64,000 nt of DNA from Modicisalibacter luteus DSM 23508 (GCF_000378505.1 NZ_KB899989.1:422581-486580); one strand, 5' to 3'; counted from the first letter of the stretch, positions 7,845 through 16,167 are shown. Numbers and translations are program-made. Notes: a model not told the origin generated them from the sequence alone.

Positions 7845-9235
7845 AGCGTTCCAGCCTCTTTTACGTCAGCACCCTCTCGTTTTTCCTGGGGGCAAGTGGA
7901 TACAGCGCCGCGGCCCCGGAACAGCAGTATGGTCCCAACCCAAACCTTCCAGAACCACAGCGAGGGCTATTGCCCCACATGACGGTTCCCGAGCGGGCGG
8001 AATGGGGCGATCAGCAACCGACGGTGCCCGAGGGTTACACGATCACGGCTATCGCCACCGATCTGAAAATACCGCGCCAGACACTGGTGCTGCCCAACGG
8101 CGATATCCTGGTAGCCGAGGGTAGCGGTGGTAACGCCCCGAAATTGAAGCCAAAGGACTTCATTGCCGGGATTATCAAGTCACAGGGCACTACTTCGGTC
8201 GAGAGCGGTAACAGGCTGACCCTGCTGCGCGATGGTGACGATGACGGCACCTATGAGGAGCAGACGGTTTTCGCCGAGAACCTCAACGCGCCTTACGGGC
8301 TCGCCCTGGTCGATAACACGCTTTATGTCGCCAACCAGGATGCGCTGGTGCGATTCGATTACGAGGAAGGTCAGACCCAGGCCAGCGGCCCGCCTGAGGA
8401 GGTCGCGAAGTTGCCTTCCGAGATCAACCACCACTGGACCAAGGCGCTGACCGCCAGTGCGGATGGCCGTTTTCTTTACGTGGGCATCGGCTCCAACAGC
8501 AACATCACCGAGCGCGGCATGGCAGCGGAAGTCGACCGCGCCGTAATATGGCAAATCGATGCCGAGACCGGTGCGCACAAGCCTTATGCGACCGGCTTGC
8601 GCAACCCCACGGCGCTGACGATTCAGCCTGGGACAGATCAGCTCTGGGCAGTGGTGAACGAGCGTGACGAACTCGGCCCGAACCTGGTGCCCGATTATCT
8701 CACTTCCGTTCAGGAAGGCGGCTTCTATGGCTGGCCCTATAGTTACTGGGGGCAAAATGTCGATCCGCGCGTTCGGCCGCAAAAGCCCGAAAAAGTGGAA
8801 TCGGCGATCGTGCCCGATTACAGCCTGGGCTCGCACGTTGCCCCGCTCGGCCTAGACTTCTCTACGCCCGCTGTGGGTGACGAATTCGCGGAGGGTGTCT
8901 TCATCGGCGAGCACGGTAGCTGGAACCGCGCGGACCCCGTTGGCTACAAGGTGGTCTTCGTGCCCTTCAGCAACAGCCAGCCTGACGGCGACCCCATCGA
9001 TTTTGTTACTGGGTTCCTCACGGATGACAACAAGACTCGCGGCCGGCCGGTCGGCCTGACCGTCGCCCCGGACGGCGCCGTCATTATCGCCGATGACCTT
9101 TCCAACACCGTCTGGCGGGTGACACGGGAGGGAGCCAACTCGCCGCAGAACGCACCCGCGACAGCTGGAAACGAACCCGCCACATCCGAGGATGAATCCA
9201 CTACACCTGAAGATGAGCCCACTCCCTCCAGCTGA
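7841..9235 (+). CDS. Sorbosone-dehydrogenase-family periplasmic protein (PQQ-type beta propeller)
   Basis: A 464-residue exported protein with a signal peptide ending near GYSAAA and a six-bladed propeller of the glucose/sorbosone dehydrogenase family. Typical blocks are LPNGDILVAEG, NLNAPYGLALVDNTLYVANQ, LYVGIGSNSN, GLRNPTALTIQP, FYGWPYSYWGQ and GVFIGEHGSWNR. The ATG at 7841 has GGAGG upstream and overlaps the preceding stop. The last ~35 residues are a Pro/Glu/Thr-rich tail with repeated PATxExE units, unusual for the family and likely disordered. Substrate and cofactor (PQQ or calcium only) cannot be settled from sequence. An intrinsic terminator follows at 9266. Confidence 0.85.
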   Translation: MKRSSLFYVSTLSFFLGASGYSAAAPEQQYGPNPNLPEPQRGLLPHMTVPERAEWGDQQPTVPEGYTITAIATDLKIPRQTLVLPNGDILVAEGSGGNAPKLKPKDFIAGIIKSQGTTSVESGNRLTLLRDGDDDGTYEEQTVFAENLNAPYGLALVDNTLYVANQDALVRFDYEEGQTQASGPPEEVAKLPSEINHHWTKALTASADGRFLYVGIGSNSNITERGMAAEVDRAVIWQIDAETGAHKPYATGLRNPTALTIQPGTDQLWAVVNERDELGPNLVPDYLTSVQEGGFYGWPYSYWGQNVDPRVRPQKPEKVESAIVPDYSLGSHVAPLGLDFSTPAVGDEFAEGVFIGEHGSWNRADPVGYKVVFVPFSNSQPDGDPIDFVTGFLTDDNKTRGRPVGLTVAPDGAVIIADDLSNTVWRVTREGANSPQNAPATAGNEPATSEDESTTPEDEPTPSS

Positions 9236-9265
9236 ACGAATCATGCGTTCATGACGGAGTCGTGC

Positions 9266-9300
9266 AATACCCCGATGGGCTTCTCCCTCGGGGTATTTTT
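9266..9300 (+). terminator. Intrinsic terminator of the dehydrogenase operon
   Basis: A perfect 10-bp stem (AATACCCCGA / TCGGGGTATT) is followed by TTT after the stem's own TT. It ends the 7416-9235 operon and argues that the next gene starts downstream, near 9389. Confidence 0.85.
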
Positions 9301-9388
9301 CGGTGGGGCGATAGCATCGGCGTTGGCGGCGTACCCGTATCAACAACCCATCAACATCAAGCGCAGACGAGACAAGGAAGGGATGCCC

Positions 9389-10882
9389 ATGGCCAAGGAA
9401 CCGTTACAAACGCGCAAGGCGCTGTACGAGCAAGCCCAGCAGCAGGGAATCGAGGGACGTTCTTCGATGAGCAAGGCGGAATTGGCGGCCGCACTCGAGC
9501 GTGAATCGTTTGAGGATGCACACCCGGTGGTAGCCACCCGCATCGATACCTTTCGCCGGCTGGCCGAGGCGGTGGCTGCCGGAGAATTCGTGCTGCGCCC
9601 GCGGGTATTGACCGGCCACGACCGTCGCCGGCACGTGCGCCAATGTCTGCGTGAGGACCATGAGACACGCATCGCGGCATCCTCCGAGGAGGCCGAAATC
9701 AAGTTCGACAAGCTATCGGATTCGCTGTTTTCGTTCTTTCGCGGTACGGCGTTGCTGTTCTATCGCGACATGGCCGGTGACGATGCCTGGATGCCCACCG
9801 TGCTCACGCTTGGGGACGTCCATCCCGAGAATTTCGGCGTCATGCCCAATGCGAACAACGTCCCGATCTTTTCGGTCAACGATTTCGATGAGTCCTATTA
9901 CGCTCCGTTCACCTGGGATATCAAGCGTGGTGCGGTCGGTTTCATGATTGCGGCAGAGACCGAAGGCGAGCTCAAGCGCAAGCAACAGGTCAATATCGTG
10001 CGCCACTTCGTGCAAGGCTATCTCGAGGATATGCAGCGGCTGGCGCGCGAGGGCACCGAGCAGGACGAGGAGATGCGTTACGACAACGCGCCAAAGCTCA
10101 TTCGCAAGCTGTTCAAAGCAGCCGACGAGAATCGCGCCGAGTGGCTGGCCGAAGACTATCTCGACGAGACGAAAAGCGGCTTTCGGTCGACCGAGGAACT
10201 GGTGCCGATCTCGTCGCGTCGCGACGAGTTCCAGAAAATCACTGACCGGTTGGTCAAGGAGAACGATATCGAGGTGCCGGAACGCGCCAAGGGCATGCGT
10301 GTAAAGGACGTGGCGCTGCGCCGTGGGCAAGGCACCGCCTCGCTGGGACTCAACCGCTATTACGTGCTCATCGAAGGCCCCGAGCGCGACGGCACAGACG
10401 ATCTGATCATCGAATACAAGCAGGCACGGCGCTCGGCCCTATCCGGCCTAGTGCCGCCGTCGGCCTTCGAGATGGATACGCGCGCCGAGCGCATAAGCCA
10501 TGCCCAGACGGCGCACCTGGTGCGCGGCGACGTGTTCTACGGCCATATCGAGTTCGACGGGTTGAGTTACATGTCGCGCGAGCGCGCGCCGTTTCGCGAC
10601 GATATCGACCTTGAAGACCTCTCCAAGAGCGAATGGAAGGAGTATGCCGACATCTGCGGTCGCGTTCTTGCGCGCGTGCATGCGCTATCCGACGAATCGG
10701 GCAACATCGATTATGACATCGAACCGGCGATCATGAACGCCATCGGGCCACCGGCGCTGTTTACCGAAGATATCGTGGAGTTCGCCACGGAAGCCGCCGA
10801 CCGTGTGCGCCGCGATCATGCGCTATTCCGCGAAGACCATGCGCGGGGCGCGTTCACGCAGTTGGATATCGTGCACCGTTGA
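9389..10882 (+). CDS. DUF2252 protein with N-terminal Rho-N/SAP-like segment
   Basis: A 497-residue protein of the DUF2252 family, distantly kinase-like. Recognisable blocks are FFRGTALLFYRDM, LTLGDVHPENFGVM (phosphotransferase-like catalytic loop HxxN) and FDESYYAPFTWDIKR. Residues ~5-40 (TRKALYEQAQQQGIEGRSSM..KAELAAALERE) look like a Rho-N/SAP helix-extended-loop module that could bind nucleic acid. ATG 9389 has GGAAGGG upstream; ATG 9383 is the alternative. An ATG at 9251 is excluded because it would read through the terminator at 9266. Function is unknown for the family. Confidence 0.82.
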   Translation: MAKEPLQTRKALYEQAQQQGIEGRSSMSKAELAAALERESFEDAHPVVATRIDTFRRLAEAVAAGEFVLRPRVLTGHDRRRHVRQCLREDHETRIAASSEEAEIKFDKLSDSLFSFFRGTALLFYRDMAGDDAWMPTVLTLGDVHPENFGVMPNANNVPIFSVNDFDESYYAPFTWDIKRGAVGFMIAAETEGELKRKQQVNIVRHFVQGYLEDMQRLAREGTEQDEEMRYDNAPKLIRKLFKAADENRAEWLAEDYLDETKSGFRSTEELVPISSRRDEFQKITDRLVKENDIEVPERAKGMRVKDVALRRGQGTASLGLNRYYVLIEGPERDGTDDLIIEYKQARRSALSGLVPPSAFEMDTRAERISHAQTAHLVRGDVFYGHIEFDGLSYMSRERAPFRDDIDLEDLSKSEWKEYADICGRVLARVHALSDESGNIDYDIEPAIMNAIGPPALFTEDIVEFATEAADRVRRDHALFREDHARGAFTQLDIVHR

Positions 10883-10994
10883 GCCGGCGGCGAGTGGCGG
10901 TTCGGCCCGAATGCCCCGGCAGGATTGCCTCTGATACTGATAAGGGGTTCGCAGGATGACATCCCGTGGCAAACTGCACGCTTTTGGAGGCTAA

Positions 10995-11360
10995 ATGATT
11001 GCCAAGCGAGAACGCGGCAAGATGGAGCGGCAACTGGTCGCTTCACTGACACAGGCCTGTGAGCAGGCCAAACCCCTGCTGCCCGGCTTTTGCTGGTTGA
11101 CCCACCAGGTCGATTATCAGCGGTTTCCCGACAGTCTGGTGGTGACCTGGGTGTTCGATACCCACCCCAACCTGGCCAACGCGCTCAAGGGCGATACCCG
11201 ACGCCATGTACTCGAGCTGACCGCCGAGGCATTGGCGGAGGTTGGCCTCGATGTCGGCGATGTCTCGCGGCATGTGGATTTCGATAGCGAGGAAGCGTGT
11301 CAGCGAGAGCACGGAGGCGACTGGCAACACCGACTACGCACAAAGCCAGTGAGGCATTGA
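10995..11360 (+). CDS. Conserved hypothetical protein upstream of the DUF1289 gene
   Basis: A 121-residue soluble protein that I do not recognise by name. It is mixed alpha/beta, with an N-terminal helix (RGKMERQLVASLTQACEQAK), a central strand LVVTWVF, a helix TRRHVLELTAEALAEVG and a charged tail. It has no signal peptide or membrane segment. GGAGG lies 10 nt upstream. Its stop codon abuts the ATG of the DUF1289 gene at 11361, so the two are likely co-translated. Confidence 0.7.
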   Translation: MIAKRERGKMERQLVASLTQACEQAKPLLPGFCWLTHQVDYQRFPDSLVVTWVFDTHPNLANALKGDTRRHVLELTAEALAEVGLDVGDVSRHVDFDSEEACQREHGGDWQHRLRTKPVRH

Positions 11361-11537
11361 ATGGCCAAGAAGATCGAAAGCCCGTGCGTATCGATTTGCC
11401 AACTCAAGGGGGACCTGTGCATCGGCTGCGGTCGCACCATGGACGAGATACGCACCTGGAAAACCATGAAGCGACCCGAAAAGATGAAAACGGTAAAGCG
11501 TGCCGATGAACGCTTGAAGAAACTATCATCCTTTTAA
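11361..11537 (+). CDS. DUF1289 small cysteine-rich protein
   Basis: A 58-residue protein, too short for many gene finders. It has the DUF1289 signature SPCVSICQL ... CIGCGRTMDEIRTW: four cysteines (residues 9, 13, 20, 23) with an RTxxEIxxW motif, suggesting a metal or Fe-S site. The C-terminal third is strongly basic. The start directly follows the upstream stop with no gap, so expression probably depends on coupling. The function of DUF1289 proteins is not established. Confidence 0.85.
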   Translation: MAKKIESPCVSICQLKGDLCIGCGRTMDEIRTWKTMKRPEKMKTVKRADERLKKLSSF

Positions 11538-11558
11538 TGTCGGCCCAGGAGCATCCTC

Positions 11559-12245
11559 ATGGTTTACCAGCTCTATATCGCCAACAAGAATTACTCCTCC
11601 TGGTCCATGCGCCCCTGGGTGTTGATGACAGCCTGTGACATCGCCTTCGAGGAGGTAATGACGCCCTTCGCTGGCACCACCGTCCAGCATGCCTTCAAGG
11701 CATTCTCGCCCACCGGCAAGGTACCCTGCCTCAAGGATGGCGATGTGCTGGTCTGGGATTCCCTGGCCATCGTAGAATACCTGGCAGACGCCCACCCAGA
11801 CGTGTGGCCAGCGGATAGAACGGCCCGTGCCTGGGCACGCTCGGCGTGTGCAGAAATGCATTCAGGGTTCATGGCCCTGCGCGACGAATGCTCGATGAAC
11901 TGTGGCCTACGGATTGAGCTTGGGACACCAAGCCCGGCGCTGGAGAAGGACCTGGCTCGGCTGATGGAGTTGTGGGCGGATGGTCTCGGGCGCTTCGGTG
12001 GGCCCTGGCTCGCAGGCGAGGCATTTGGCGCGGTCGATGCATTCTACGCACCCGTGGCAGTTCGCTACCGCACCTATGGGTTGCCTCTATCGGCACAGGC
12101 CGAGGCCTATGCCGAGCGCTTGCTCGCCCACCCGGCGGTTAGCGCATGGACAGAACAAGGCATACAGGAAACTTGGCGCGATGACGCGCACGAGCAGGAC
12201 TGCCTGCGCGGGCGTCGCGTCCTGGCCGACTTACGTCAGGCCTGA
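11559..12245 (+). CDS. Glutathione S-transferase family protein
   Basis: A 228-residue GST with N-terminal thioredoxin fold (YQLYIANKNYSSWSMRPWVL, with NYSSWS at the usual activating position), the cis-proline/glutathione block GKVPCLKDGDVLVWDSLAIVEYL, and an all-helical C-terminal domain starting near residue 85 (RAWARSACAEMHSGFMALR). The SSWSMR form resembles zeta/maleylacetoacetate-isomerase-like and YfcF-type GSTs, but the substrate is unclear. An AGGAGC site precedes the ATG. It follows the DUF1289 gene by 21 nt in the same direction and may share its transcript. Confidence 0.88.
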   Translation: MVYQLYIANKNYSSWSMRPWVLMTACDIAFEEVMTPFAGTTVQHAFKAFSPTGKVPCLKDGDVLVWDSLAIVEYLADAHPDVWPADRTARAWARSACAEMHSGFMALRDECSMNCGLRIELGTPSPALEKDLARLMELWADGLGRFGGPWLAGEAFGAVDAFYAPVAVRYRTYGLPLSAQAEAYAERLLAHPAVSAWTEQGIQETWRDDAHEQDCLRGRRVLADLRQA

Positions 12246-12275
12246 AATGCGCAGCCCCATCAATCGGGACTGGCG

Positions 12276-12297
12276 GGCACAGGGGTGCCTCTTTATT
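12276..12297 (+). terminator. Short intrinsic terminator after the GST gene
   Basis: GGCAC-AGGG-GTGCC (12276-12289) is followed by TCTTTATT. The stem is only 5-6 bp and the U-rich part overlaps the last codons of the convergent gene. Weak but well placed. Confidence 0.45.
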
Positions 12298-13156
12298 CGT
12301 TGACATCCATGTAGCGCCGCGCCCACTCGCGATTTTCTTCCAGCGTCGAGTAGCGGGTGGAAAGCTCCGAGGCGTTGAGGTTGCCTTCGGCGATACCGCG
12401 CTGTTCACGCAGGCAGTCATAGGTCGCCTTGATGGCGGCAAAGTAGGCAGCGTGGCCGTTGACCACTACGCGCACCCCCGCTCGGGCCAGCCGTTCACGG
12501 TCACGTAGCTCGGGATTGTCATAGGTGACCAGCATCAACGGCACGTTCAAGTGCTCGGCAATACTTTCCAGATGCTCGAAATCACGAATGCCCACCATGC
12601 AGATGCCGTCGGCACCGGCCCGTTCATAGGCCTTGGCACGGGTGATGGCATCCTCCGTGCTCAGCACGCCAGCATTGGTACGGGCAAAGATGGCCATGGC
12701 GGGGTCGATTCGCGCCTCCAGCGCCGCCTCGATCTTGCCGATGCCCTCTTCCAGCGGTACCAAGTCGGTGGACTTGCGCCCGTACTTGGCGGGCAGCAGG
12801 GTGTCCTCGATGGTCAGCGCCGCCACACCGGCGCGCTCCAGCTCGACGATGGTGCGCATAACGTTGAGCGCATTGCCATAGCCGTGGTCGGCATCGGCAA
12901 TGATCGGCAGTCGCGCCACGCGACCGATGCGGGTGGCCTGTTCGACGAACTCACTCAGTGTAATCAGGGCAAAATCGGGGGCGGCCAGCACCTGCAGCGA
13001 GGCCACCGAGCCGCCCAGGATGCCGACCTCGAAGCCCAGATCGGCGGCAATGCGCGCCGACATGGGGTCGAATGTAGACGCGGTGAAAAAGCACTCGTCG
13101 CGTTCAAGCAGCTCGCGAAACTGAAGACGCATATCGTGCTGTGAGGGGGTAGCCAT
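12293..13156 (-). CDS. Oxaloacetate decarboxylase, isocitrate lyase/PEP mutase superfamily
   Basis: A 287-residue soluble TIM-barrel enzyme. [39 protein letters not shown] (metal-binding DxDxG) and [15 protein letters not shown] (active-site loop) match the PA4872-type oxaloacetate decarboxylases of this superfamily and lack the KKCGH of isocitrate lyases. The reaction is Mg2+-dependent conversion of oxaloacetate to pyruvate and CO2. The ATG at 13156 has GGAG 5 nt upstream; a longer frame from 13183 lacks support. It is a second, biotin-independent route for the reaction also encoded by oadGAB at 58-61 kb. A related 2-methylcitrate-lyase-like activity cannot be excluded. Confidence 0.82.
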   Translation of the reverse strand: MATPSQHDMRLQFRELLERDECFFTASTFDPMSARIAADLGFEVGILGGSVASLQVLAAPDFALITLSEFVEQATRIGRVARLPIIADADHGYGNALNVMRTIVELERAGVAALTIEDTLLPAKYGRKSTDLVPLEEGIGKIEAALEARIDPAMAIFARTNAGVLSTEDAITRAKAYERAGADGICMVGIRDFEHLESIAEHLNVPLMLVTYDNPELRDRERLARAGVRVVVNGHAAYFAAIKATYDCLREQRGIAEGNLNASELSTRYSTLEENREWARRYMDVNE

Positions 13157-13626
13157 GACAACTCCGAATCGCCCGGGCCGCATCCTGTGGGCCCCGCTTA
13201 ATTAAGATGATAACGCTCCACTTTATACGTTCGTCGTGGGCGGCACCAATATCTCGAATACGGCTGGCTTGGGGTCGGCGGGGGTCACTTCACGGGCTCG
13301 CCGGCACCGACAACTGTTTTATGCATGTTTTGGTGTACATCAACTTATCCGAATTTACCGCCGTTTCTCTATTCGCCTCGCCCCACGTCCCCCCTGTTTT
13401 ACGCTAGCCCGCGAAGAGCCAAAATTATTATTTGCAAAAGGGCGGCGCCTTCTACACTGGGTAGTGACCGTAAGGCTCTCTGGCAGAAGTCGACAAATAG
13501 GAATCGATAGCAAAAAACTGTGACCATTGTCGGCAGCATGGTGCGGATGATAAGGAGCTTGAATACTCAATCCCACCCGAGGCCAACAGACTTGATTAAA
13601 TGCTGATGTTAGCAATGGGTACTATT
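13157..13626. other. 470-bp intergenic region, no gene seen
   Basis: AT content rises compared with the flanks. There is a possible promoter toward the outer-membrane protein (TTGCAA at 13432, TACACT at 13453, spacer 15, shorter than ideal). No convincing ORF, repeat or RNA fold was found. Confidence 0.4.
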
Positions 13627-14163
13627 ATGAATGTTTTCGTAAATGCTTCTCTGCCCGTGTTAGTTGGGGCTTCCCTTCTGCTTGCCTCCTCGGCCATGGC
13701 CCAAGAGATAGGCCCGAATACGGGTGACAGGGAATTCTCCCTCTCCGGTACCGGTAGCAGCGACAAGGACTTCGACAGCAGCAGCTTTGGTATTTCCGCC
13801 GACTACGGTTGGTACCTGTCCGATCACACGCTGGCGGGTATTCGTCAGAGCGCCAACTTTGCTGATGTGGAAGGTGATGACAACGTCTGGAATGGCAGCA
13901 CTCGGGGCTTTGCCGACTACCATTTCGGCCGAGGCGCGGCTAGACCTTTTGTGGGTGCCTCGCTCGGTGGTATTTATGGTGACGGCGTGAACGACACCGG
14001 CATTGCCGGCCTGGAAACTGGCCTCAAGTACTATATGCTGCCTACCACCTTTATTCAGGCCAGAGCCGAGTACCAGTTCTTGTTTGATAGCGGCGACAGT
14101 GCCGAAGAAAACTACGACGATGGCGCCTGGGCCTATACCTTCGGCATGGGTATCAACTTCTGA
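13627..14163 (+). CDS. Outer-membrane beta-barrel protein
   Basis: A 178-residue exported protein. A signal peptide (NVFVNASLPVLVGASLLLAS) is cleaved near AMAQE. The mature part alternates hydrophobic and polar residues in about eight strands, e.g. DYGWYLSDHTLAGIRQS, GFADYHFGRG, ARAEYQFLFD, and ends in the terminal Phe (FGMGINF) expected for BAM-assembled barrels. It resembles small OmpA/OmpW-like porin-fold proteins without a recognisable subfamily. The mature chain is acidic, as expected in a halophile. The ATG at 13627 is taken from the signal peptide; the ribosome site is poor and in-frame ATGs at 13615 or 13600 are possible. Confidence 0.78.
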   Translation: MNVFVNASLPVLVGASLLLASSAMAQEIGPNTGDREFSLSGTGSSDKDFDSSSFGISADYGWYLSDHTLAGIRQSANFADVEGDDNVWNGSTRGFADYHFGRGAARPFVGASLGGIYGDGVNDTGIAGLETGLKYYMLPTTFIQARAEYQFLFDSGDSAEENYDDGAWAYTFGMGINF

Positions 14164-14207
14164 TCAGAAATGATCCCGTGACTGTGAAGTCGTCTACTTG
14201 GAGCGGG

Positions 14208-14244
14208 CACCCCGATAAGCCTCATGATGGAGGCAATCGGGGTG
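14208..14244. terminator. Nested hairpin after the outer-membrane protein gene
   Basis: CACCCCGAT pairs with ATCGGGGTG and an inner GCCTC pairs with GAGGC around ATGATG, giving about 14 bp in all. There is no U tract on either side. It could terminate the porin gene, or be an end structure of the adjacent IS fragment. Confidence 0.5.
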
Positions 14245-14247
14245 TTC

Positions 14248-14365
14248 GTGACCAAGAAGACTCGACGCCGGTTTTTCTGAAGAATTCAAGGCGGATGCGG
14301 TGAGCCTGGTGATCGATCAGAACGCGGTAATCCACGGAATAATGGTGATGAGATTGGAGGTTTGA
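14248..14365 (+). pseudogene. IS3-family orfA transposase remnant (frameshifted)
   Basis: From GTG 14248 the frame reads VTKKTRRRF and then hits a stop; shifting one base gives SEEFKADAVSLVIDQ. Together these are the classic N-terminus of an IS3-family OrfA (helix-turn-helix subunit). After about 25 codons the similarity ends and the frame closes. No orfB or clear terminal inverted repeats are visible, so this is a decayed end of an insertion sequence. Confidence 0.7.
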
Positions 14366-14653
14366 GATTACGCAGGACTCGGCTGACTTTCATAGCGAAC
14401 TACTAAGACATACTTGGCAGTTGCCTCTTCCTTCGGCGCGAGGCGCCAGATACACAAGATATATAGTCCACTTGCGGCCAGGAGCGGACATTCAGGATGT
14501 GCCGGTATAACACTGGAGCTGATCCGCCCCACTGACAGGCAACGCCCGCCGATAGGGGCTGTGTCGTTTGACTTATTAGACGTAGCTCGACTTCTATGAT
14601 GATACGGATGCTGTTCTTGAAACCCGGTCCGGGACTCACCGTTGGCCAAGCCA
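14366..14653. other. Intergenic stretch beside the IS remnant
   Basis: No credible ORF was found. It contains a short GC-rich dyad (GGCGCGAGGCGCC) and otherwise unremarkable sequence. It may be decayed mobile-element DNA because it adjoins the orfA fragment. Confidence 0.35.
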
Positions 14654-15238
14654 TTAGCTGCCTAGTCGCAGGGCCACATGCTGTAGCAACATAATGGTTT
14701 TCCCATCAACAATCACGCCTTCCTGAATCAACTGCAAAGCCTTTGCTAAAGGCAGCTCCAGTACTTCTATGTCCTCCCCCTCGTCTTTCAGACCACCTCC
14801 TTTGCCTATCCTTGATTCTGCATCGTAATCTGCAATAAAGAAGAAGAGCTTTTCAGTGACCGACCCAGGACTCATAAAAGCTTCAAAAACCTTTTCGACA
14901 TGCTGAATACGATAGCCGGTTTCCTCTTCCACCTCGGCACGTATACGTTCTTCAGGCGAAGCATCATCAAGCAAGCCTGCAGCGGCCTCGATCAACATGC
15001 CATCATGACCATTGACGAATGCCGGGAAACGGAACTGACGCGTCAGTACAACTGTGTGTCGCTCACGATTGAATAACAAAATGGTAGCACCGTTGCCGCG
15101 ATCATAGGTTTCACGGCTCTGCCGCTGCCATACGTTGTCACGGCGCAGATAGTCGAAGGTCGTTTTCTTCAACACGTACCAGTCATCGGACAACACTTTA
15201 GTTTCGATGATTCTGACCCGGTTCTCGGTCGCATTCAT
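14654..15238 (-). CDS. nudK: NudK-type Nudix hydrolase (GDP-mannose pyrophosphatase)
   Basis: A 194-residue Nudix hydrolase close to E. coli NudK in several blocks: DDWYVLKKTTFDY, RHTVVLTRQFRFPAFVNG, GMLIEAAAGLLDD and FMSPGSVTEKLFFFIADYDA. The Nudix box is AGLLDD ... AEVEEETGY; its usual arginine is replaced (A for R before EV), as NudK itself has K there. It would cleave GDP-mannose to GMP and mannose-1-phosphate. The ATG at 15238 follows GAAGGG. It is divergent from a DeoR-family regulator across an 87-bp region with tandem 10-bp repeats, suggesting sugar-linked control. ADP-ribose-like substrates are an alternative. Confidence 0.82.
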   Translation of the reverse strand: MNATENRVRIIETKVLSDDWYVLKKTTFDYLRRDNVWQRQSRETYDRGNGATILLFNRERHTVVLTRQFRFPAFVNGHDGMLIEAAAGLLDDASPEERIRAEVEEETGYRIQHVEKVFEAFMSPGSVTEKLFFFIADYDAESRIGKGGGLKDEGEDIEVLELPLAKALQLIQEGVIVDGKTIMLLQHVALRLGS

Positions 15239-15277
15239 TTCCTTTCCCTTCGTCATAGAGGTGAAATTCAGCTTAGT

Positions 15278-15297
15278 ATGCACTATCATGCACTATC
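15278..15297. repeat. Tandem 10-bp direct repeat in the nudK/deoR spacer
   Basis: ATGCACTATC occurs twice head to tail (15278-15287 and 15288-15297). One helical turn between copies and the position between divergent genes make it a candidate operator for the DeoR-family protein. Confidence 0.55.
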
Positions 15298-15325
15298 AAG
15301 ATATTTCGTGCACAACGAGGAATGT

Positions 15326-16081
15326 ATGCTGACTCGTCAGAGAAAAAGCGAAATCCTGGCCCAGCTCAAACGCGATGGCCAAGTCATTGCCAAAGCATTG
15401 AGCGAAACATTTGGTGTCTCGGAGGATACGATTAGACGTGACTTGAGAGAGCTAGCTAGCGAAGGGCTTTTACAGCGTGTCCATGGCGGCGCACTGCCCG
15501 CCTCGCTTGCAGTAGCGGATTTCGCTCACCGGCAGGCGATCGAGTCGGTGACCAAACGCGCCGTCGCCGGAGCTGCAGCCAAGATGGTGACCCACGGTCA
15601 GGTAGTGATACTAGACGGTGGTACTACAGCAGTGGAAATGGCACGACAACTACCTAAAGAGCTAGTGGCTACAGTCGTTACCCATAGCCCCAGCATTGCT
15701 GTTGAGCTGGTTGGTCACCCTACGATTGAGGTCATTCTTATTGGCGGGAAGCTTTTCAAGCACTCTATCGTTACCGTGGGCACGGCAGCGATAGAAGCGC
15801 TCTCCCACATTCGTGCTGACGTTTACTTCATGGGCGTGACCGGCGTGCACGCTTCTGCCGGTTTGAGTACGGGAGATCTTGAAGAGGCCTATATGAAGCG
15901 AGCGCTCGCGGCTCATGCTGCCGAGACGGTGGTACTCGCATCATCTGACAAACTCAACGCCGCATCACAGTACATGATCGGTGACCTCACCCTCGCTAGT
16001 ACAATTATTGTTGAGAAAAGTACCGATGTTTCATTGACGAATCCACTTGCAGCAGCCGGTGTTACGATTATTAGCGCTTAA
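15326..16081 (+). CDS. DeoR/GlpR-family transcriptional repressor
   Basis: A 251-residue regulator. The N-terminus is RQRKSEILAQLKRDGQVIAK followed by FGVSEDTIRRDLRELASEG, the DeoR helix-turn-helix, then the sugar-phosphate-binding DeoRC domain with VILDGGTTAVEMARQL, IGGKLFKHSIVTVG and the SSDKLN block near residue 210. Such proteins repress sugar catabolic genes and are released by phosphosugars. The ATG at 15326 has GAGGA 4 nt upstream. The only neighbour is divergent nudK, so a mannose-related effector is an attractive but untested guess. Codon use is more AT-rich than in the flanking guaA region, in line with acquired DNA. Confidence 0.88.
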   Translation: MLTRQRKSEILAQLKRDGQVIAKALSETFGVSEDTIRRDLRELASEGLLQRVHGGALPASLAVADFAHRQAIESVTKRAVAGAAAKMVTHGQVVILDGGTTAVEMARQLPKELVATVVTHSPSIAVELVGHPTIEVILIGGKLFKHSIVTVGTAAIEALSHIRADVYFMGVTGVHASAGLSTGDLEEAYMKRALAAHAAETVVLASSDKLNAASQYMIGDLTLASTIIVEKSTDVSLTNPLAAAGVTIISA

Positions 16082-16167
16082 TGGATGAAAAGCGGAATGA
16101 TAAGTGAACCAGCAAAGCTGTAATGATGGCCGCTTTGGGTAGAAATCGGAAAATTTGCAATACAACA

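Noticed and set aside
8180..8836. A 218-codon open frame opposite the sorbosone-dehydrogenase-like gene
   Set aside because: Antisense shadow; no ribosome site or recognisable motif.
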